A program made the position numbers and the translations under genes. Positions 62,601-64,000 of a stretch of DNA of 64,000 nucleotides are shown here, piece after piece. Origin of the DNA: an uncultured Ignavibacteriota bacterium (lineage in GTDB: Bacteria; Bacteroidota; Ignavibacteria; Palsa-1295). Every line of letters begins with the position of its first letter. Within the stretch, counting starts at the first letter, position 1. The stretch lies in contig CAIUMP010000060.1 of NCBI GenBank assembly GCA_903900335.1, positions 124,001 to 188,000 of the forward strand, read 5' to 3'. The notes beneath the pieces were generated by a model that was not told where the DNA came from, did no database searches, and worked only from the letters and a program-made list of their open reading frames with translations.

Positions 62601-64000
62601 ACGGATATGATGGCAATAACGCCCTCAATTTGGATGTGACTGGGGATGGAGATGGCATCATCAATCTCGATATTGAAGGTTCGATGGTTGCCTCCATTCA
62701 GAATAGCTACTTCGGGCATCCCGGCATCTCGCTGGCGCCTGGTGCGGCGTTCTACGGAGATGGAAGCGGTTTGACAAATATTCCAACGACCAACAATTAC
62801 ATTCAGAACGGCACTTCACTTCAATCCGGCTCCAACTTTAACATTTCGGGCAGCGGGTATATCGGTAGCCATCTCGGCGTTGGGACGGCGACACCCGCCT
62901 CCCAACTTGAGGTTCGCAACGATCAGGATGCAGGTACGGAGGTCTTTGTGACAAATAATTCCAACAGTGGGAATTCCTTCGCCGGCTTCCGGGCACGCTC
63001 GACAAGTGACGCATATTTTGGCGTCAATGCGACGAACGCCTCCTCCGGTGCACTCGGCGTCGATCGTGCGTTTGTGTATAATACCGCTAATGGTATTGCC
63101 TTGCGAGCGGCAGGTTCTTCGAGTGACATCGCGTTCTCGACTGGCGGCGATGCTACCAGCAACGTTCGTATGAAGATTACGAGCGGCGGGAACGTCGGTA
63201 TTGGTACGACAACCCCGACCGAGGCGCTCGACGTCGCAGGTAACATTCACGCTTCCGGTACGATCCATAGCGGGAATTCCGTCATCATTGATGGAACGAC
63301 CGCCACGCGCACGATCACATCGGATGCAACGATGAATGTCTCAACGACTTCGGGTAATTTGTCCTTGCTGCCAGCTGGCAATGTTGGAATCGGGACTTCA
63401 TCCCCAAGCTCGACACTCGATGTCGCTGGTACCTTGAATACAAGCGGCAATGCCTCGTTTGGCGGTACTGTTGGTGTCACGGGCACCGTGACGGCTTCCG
63501 CGTTCTCGGGCGACGGCAGCGGACTTAGCAATCTTACTATCCCTGCGGGCTCGGGTCACTACATTCAGAATGGATCGACGTTGCAAACCAGTGCTACATT
63601 CAATATCGATGGGAATGGCTATATCGGCGGCAGCGTCGGTATCGGCACGACGACACCCTCGGCATCGCTGGAAATCGCTGGCTCGCTCCTTGCGAGCGGT
63701 ACATCTGGGGCTACCCCCGTTTCTGGCGCGGGAACGCGTATGATGTGGGTACCCGCAAAAGCCGCGTTCCGGGCAGGTGAAGTTACTGGGACGCAGTGGG
63801 ACAATGCAAACATTGGCACGGCATCTTTTGCAGTGGGACATGGAGCTAAGGCAAGCGGCGACTACTCTTCGGCAACTGGTTACCTTACGCTTGCCTCTGG
63901 TCAGTACTCCACGGCAGCAGGTCACACGTCTGTGGCAAGCGGCGCGAATTCTACGGCGCTTGGGTACACCGCTCAAGCAACTGGCTACTCCTCGTCAGCT
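56609..64000 (+). CDS. Giant exported surface protein with YadA-type head repeats and tail-fibre-like motifs; 3' end beyond window
   Basis: The frame from ATG 56609 has no stop through the right edge: at least 2464 codons. The N-terminus is a signal peptide (YAGVLTIVIVCVSLTSPIRA then Q) and a domain opening HTISYQAAIADAAGNPLKDD and ending APYALNV, a form common on long cell-surface proteins of this phylum. Then come YadA-type head repeats (GG-x-x-N-x-A-x-G; 57730-58100, 60690-61080 and a classic run from 63800), VFGRTGAVVAANGDYSYSQI and NGGTGSSTASGARTNLGLG like tail fibres, two Gly-rich blocks, and four GIGT-x-x-P-x-x-x-L-(D/E)-V motifs. Six copies of YI-x-NG-(8)-NFNI-x-GNG-x-IG occur. It is probably an adhesin or long fibre; a type IX sorting or anchor domain may lie beyond the window. 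No ribosome site precedes the ATG. Confidence 0.88.
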   Translation, partial: MRHSIYAGVLTIVIVCVSLTSPIRAQQSGGPGDVPHTISYQAAIADAAGNPLKDDDYVVTVRLYDDKNGSHSVWQDTYTVHSARGVVNLSLGGGSTPLPDVSKLSSSLWLSLQINGGAEIRNAGELSAAPYALNVPNGSITSQKMGTDYVGSVSINGQKVSGRGQDVNLITGDGITAVADPGSNSIVLKSAPSGIQSQKGANGQTNLSVFGTLTVTSSTFLNTTGGTTTVSSLDPSKPVKTDANRVLVSGAMNLASSNDVSGTLPIGNGGTGITSAPSTHQFLRDDAAGHWMAGGITSADINGSGWSLTGNSGSSSGSNFVGTTDNQALELHIFNGDAGNKGSKRVMRFEPTAVSPNILGGYQGNLGGSGKVGITISGGGSSGFENAATNDYATVGGGELNTASGNASFVGGGFDNWSYGDQSTIMGGRDNNSHGDASTIGGGASNFATNQQTTVSGGRSNQATGSVATVSGGASNTASGDYSAIAGGQGLTLSGSGSFGFNANSGGANSMSVSAANTAVFGNTDVWIGNNDGTFASSARQLRLYSVYGTSGAYPNGTHFTAFRAPQVLGSDLIYTLPATGGTSGQVLTTDGTGILSWTTASGSGAVSSVFGRTGAVVAANGDYSYSQISGLGSIVTHNQGDYIANGTSQQSSSNFNISGNGTIGNTLSLGGPVVLSNVDHTIDFGYATGSTKGHDITIQSEAAGAASAGGDLWLMSGLGGDASGTAAGGTGGLIYVVANDGGNANSAFAAGSGGPVIVNGGTGGASFATRSAGTGGVVSVAGGSGGLGNGASAPSGNGGQLLLTGGNATSNPGGSMGNGGNVTIGGGQGTTNGSVSIQTNGGSLMMGGAAVPLTINSTHFAVSSSGSVSGVTSLTNNGLLTQIGTASFSDQIITPLAAGVVHSNGTGNPLTTSAVTLNSEVTGTLPVANGGTGSSTASGARTNLGLGTIATHAQGDYILNGTTPQAPASFSIDGNGTIGNNLGLGNSIILGEGDHFIHYAAASSFTNTLLIAAQDGTTATLGGSLVLGSGVGGQAGSALPGGAGGHIYVTAGDGGVASTTAAAGTGGQMNLNGGSGGAAAGSTVGGNGGVVAIAGGASGQGNGSSAASGNGGGLFLTGGSAVSNPGGSMGNGGNVTIAGGDGTTKGTVSIQTNGGSLTMGSAAVPLTISSTHFAVSASGSVTGVTSLTNTGLLTQSGTASFGDQIITPLAAGIVHSNGTGTPLSASAVALGSDVSGTLPISNGGTGATTASAAAANLLPDQTGNSGKFLKTNGSGTLSWDFAGAASGWGVTGNSGTTPGTNFVGTTDNTAFEIHVYDGDGTSNEGSKRVMRYEPNSTSANIIGGYQGNTVAASQAGVTIAGGGKDHYPNVVSGQFGTISGGYGNTISTGATGGTIGGGFSNTASYLAATVAGGYSNTASTLGSTVGGGHDNTALGNSATVAGGSVNQANGFSAAILGGSNNTAADDAFVGGGYTNTANGPFSMIPGGEGLTFTSAASYSFGILANEGFLTYGMTVAAPKTAVFGNMDVWIGNNDNTAQSAARQLRFYSPYGTNGAYPNGTHYTAFRAATGMTADLTYTLPATAPTAGQVLSSTAAGVLSWADAGGGSLSGDVTGTLSATHVALVGGSTAANVHSAELAANAATDVNAASTIVKRDASGAFHAGAITVGVVTSTGIQVGNNSGGNVGAISFGDGFSHFGAIDADNGFTADRSFHLPDQTGTLALTSDLANTALHGDVTGTTGATVVSFVGTSSASNVHSAELAANAATSANTPSTIVRRGADGTIHAGYIQGSSFEAGDASTHGFYVLNDGATHTGTIQFNGPISQSRTYWLPDNDGTIALSSDIPSASSFIHNGTTLQSAANFNIDGNGSIGGNLSIASLSPAMPVRVDASNNLVSLQIDLSRPDNVTNVLAVSNGGTGVVNTGAHNVFAGPTGGIAAPSWRQLDPTDIPDISGSYIKNGSSTQSGANFNVDGNGSIGGTLAFPGTDDNGSVFMGPDGYDGNNALNLDVTGDGDGIINLDIEGSMVASIQNSYFGHPGISLAPGAAFYGDGSGLTNIPTTNNYIQNGTSLQSGSNFNISGSGYIGSHLGVGTATPASQLEVRNDQDAGTEVFVTNNSNSGNSFAGFRARSTSDAYFGVNATNASSGALGVDRAFVYNTANGIALRAAGSSSDIAFSTGGDATSNVRMKITSGGNVGIGTTTPTEALDVAGNIHASGTIHSGNSVIIDGTTATRTITSDATMNVSTTSGNLSLLPAGNVGIGTSSPSSTLDVAGTLNTSGNASFGGTVGVTGTVTASAFSGDGSGLSNLTIPAGSGHYIQNGSTLQTSATFNIDGNGYIGGSVGIGTTTPSASLEIAGSLLASGTSGATPVSGAGTRMMWVPAKAAFRAGEVTGTQWDNANIGTASFAVGHGAKASGDYSSATGYLTLASGQYSTAAGHTSVASGANSTALGYTAQATGYSSSA
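57480..61400 (+). repeat. A-B-B'-A' internal duplication in the giant surface gene
   Basis: Module A (about 57480-58430) runs from GNSGSSSGSNFVGTTDN through GSKRVMRFEP, YadA-type repeats, TAVFGNTDVWIGNN and AYPNGTHFTAFRA to YTLPATGGTSGQ. Module A' (about 60440-61400) repeats the same series (GNSGTTPGTNFVGTTDN, GSKRVMRYEP, TAVFGNMDVWIGNN, AYPNGTHYTAFRA). Between them B (about 58470-59400) and B' (about 59430-60340) share QGDYI-x-NGT, a Gly/Ser-rich block, NPGGSMGNGGNVTI, AAVPLTI, QIITPLAAG and LP-x-x-NGGTG. The symmetric order suggests successive duplications of a tail-fibre-like unit. Confidence 0.8.
58535..63640 (+). repeat. Six copies of a YI-NG-NFNI-GNG-IG peptide repeat
   Basis: Copies begin at 58535, 59480, 62159, 62477, 62798 and 63560. 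The consensus is (Y/F)I-x-NG-(T/S)-x-x-Q-x-x-x-x-F-(N/S)-(I/V)-(D/S)-G-(N/S)-G-x-IG. The first two start modules B and B', and the last four are packed within 1.5 kb. Each introduces a new block ending in a GIGT-type or Gly-rich segment. Confidence 0.8.

Noticed and set aside
58535-63640. CRISPR-like spacing of repeats
   Set aside because: The repeats are degenerate, irregularly spaced and in frame in a coding region.
56609-64000. Calling the tail-fibre-like gene part of a prophage
   Set aside because: It has a signal peptide and Bacteroidota-type exported N-terminus, and no capsid, portal, tail or integrase gene lies nearby in the window.

Overview
The window looks like chromosome from a bacterium of the Bacteroidota/Chlorobi side (Kapabacteria- or Ignavibacteria-like). 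The grounds are adjacent type IX secretion genes (porU, porV), a cargo protein with a C-terminal type A sorting domain, paired DUF1800/DUF1501 genes, and many secreted proteins ending in a sorting-like domain. Base composition looks moderately GC-rich. Placement below phylum is inference. No plasmid, integrase, transposase, rRNA or CRISPR array was seen.

Layout. 1-2.7 kb: a secreted metzincin-type protease gene broken by an in-frame TGA and running off the left edge, a hypothetical secreted protein, and a small XRE regulator. 2.7-8.2 kb: a palindrome-rich spacer, a phosphohexomutase bracketed by one palindromic repeat family, and the DUF1800/DUF1501 pair. 8.3-15.9 kb: rmuC, tRNA-Val, a tandem pair of secreted paralogs, a rhomboid protease, a stand-alone HRDC protein, an RsbW-type anti-sigma kinase and a TauE exporter. 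16-28 kb: gcvT, two branched-chain-type ABC ATPases and an MgtC-like protein in tight series, then valS, a TrmH methyltransferase carrying an in-frame palindromic insert, glyS and a class A penicillin-binding protein. 28-34 kb: the type IX block (porU, porV and one more envelope protein). 34.7-45.5 kb: an Nramp-like transporter, pyrG, a small DUF4926/DUF6883 pair, a STAS protein, a PfpI/DJ-1 protein, secD/secF, a DUF2461 protein and a carboxy-terminal protease.

46-56 kb is a potassium module: a sigma-54 activator, a beta-barrel-like secreted protein, a membrane histidine kinase, a conserved-looking 27-residue membrane microprotein, kdpF, kdpA, kdpB, kdpC, and a KdpD-like protein without a kinase domain. 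That last protein keeps the KdpD ATP-binding and Usp domains but is fused to a PtsN-like EIIA domain with its phosphorylatable histidine. This is the most interesting gene architecture in the window.

56.6 kb to the right edge is a single reading frame of at least 2464 codons with no stop. It encodes an exported mosaic surface protein built from YadA-type head repeats, tail-fibre-like motifs and a duplicated A-B-B'-A' module. Several classes of dispersed palindromic repeat sit between genes, and one sits inside a gene.
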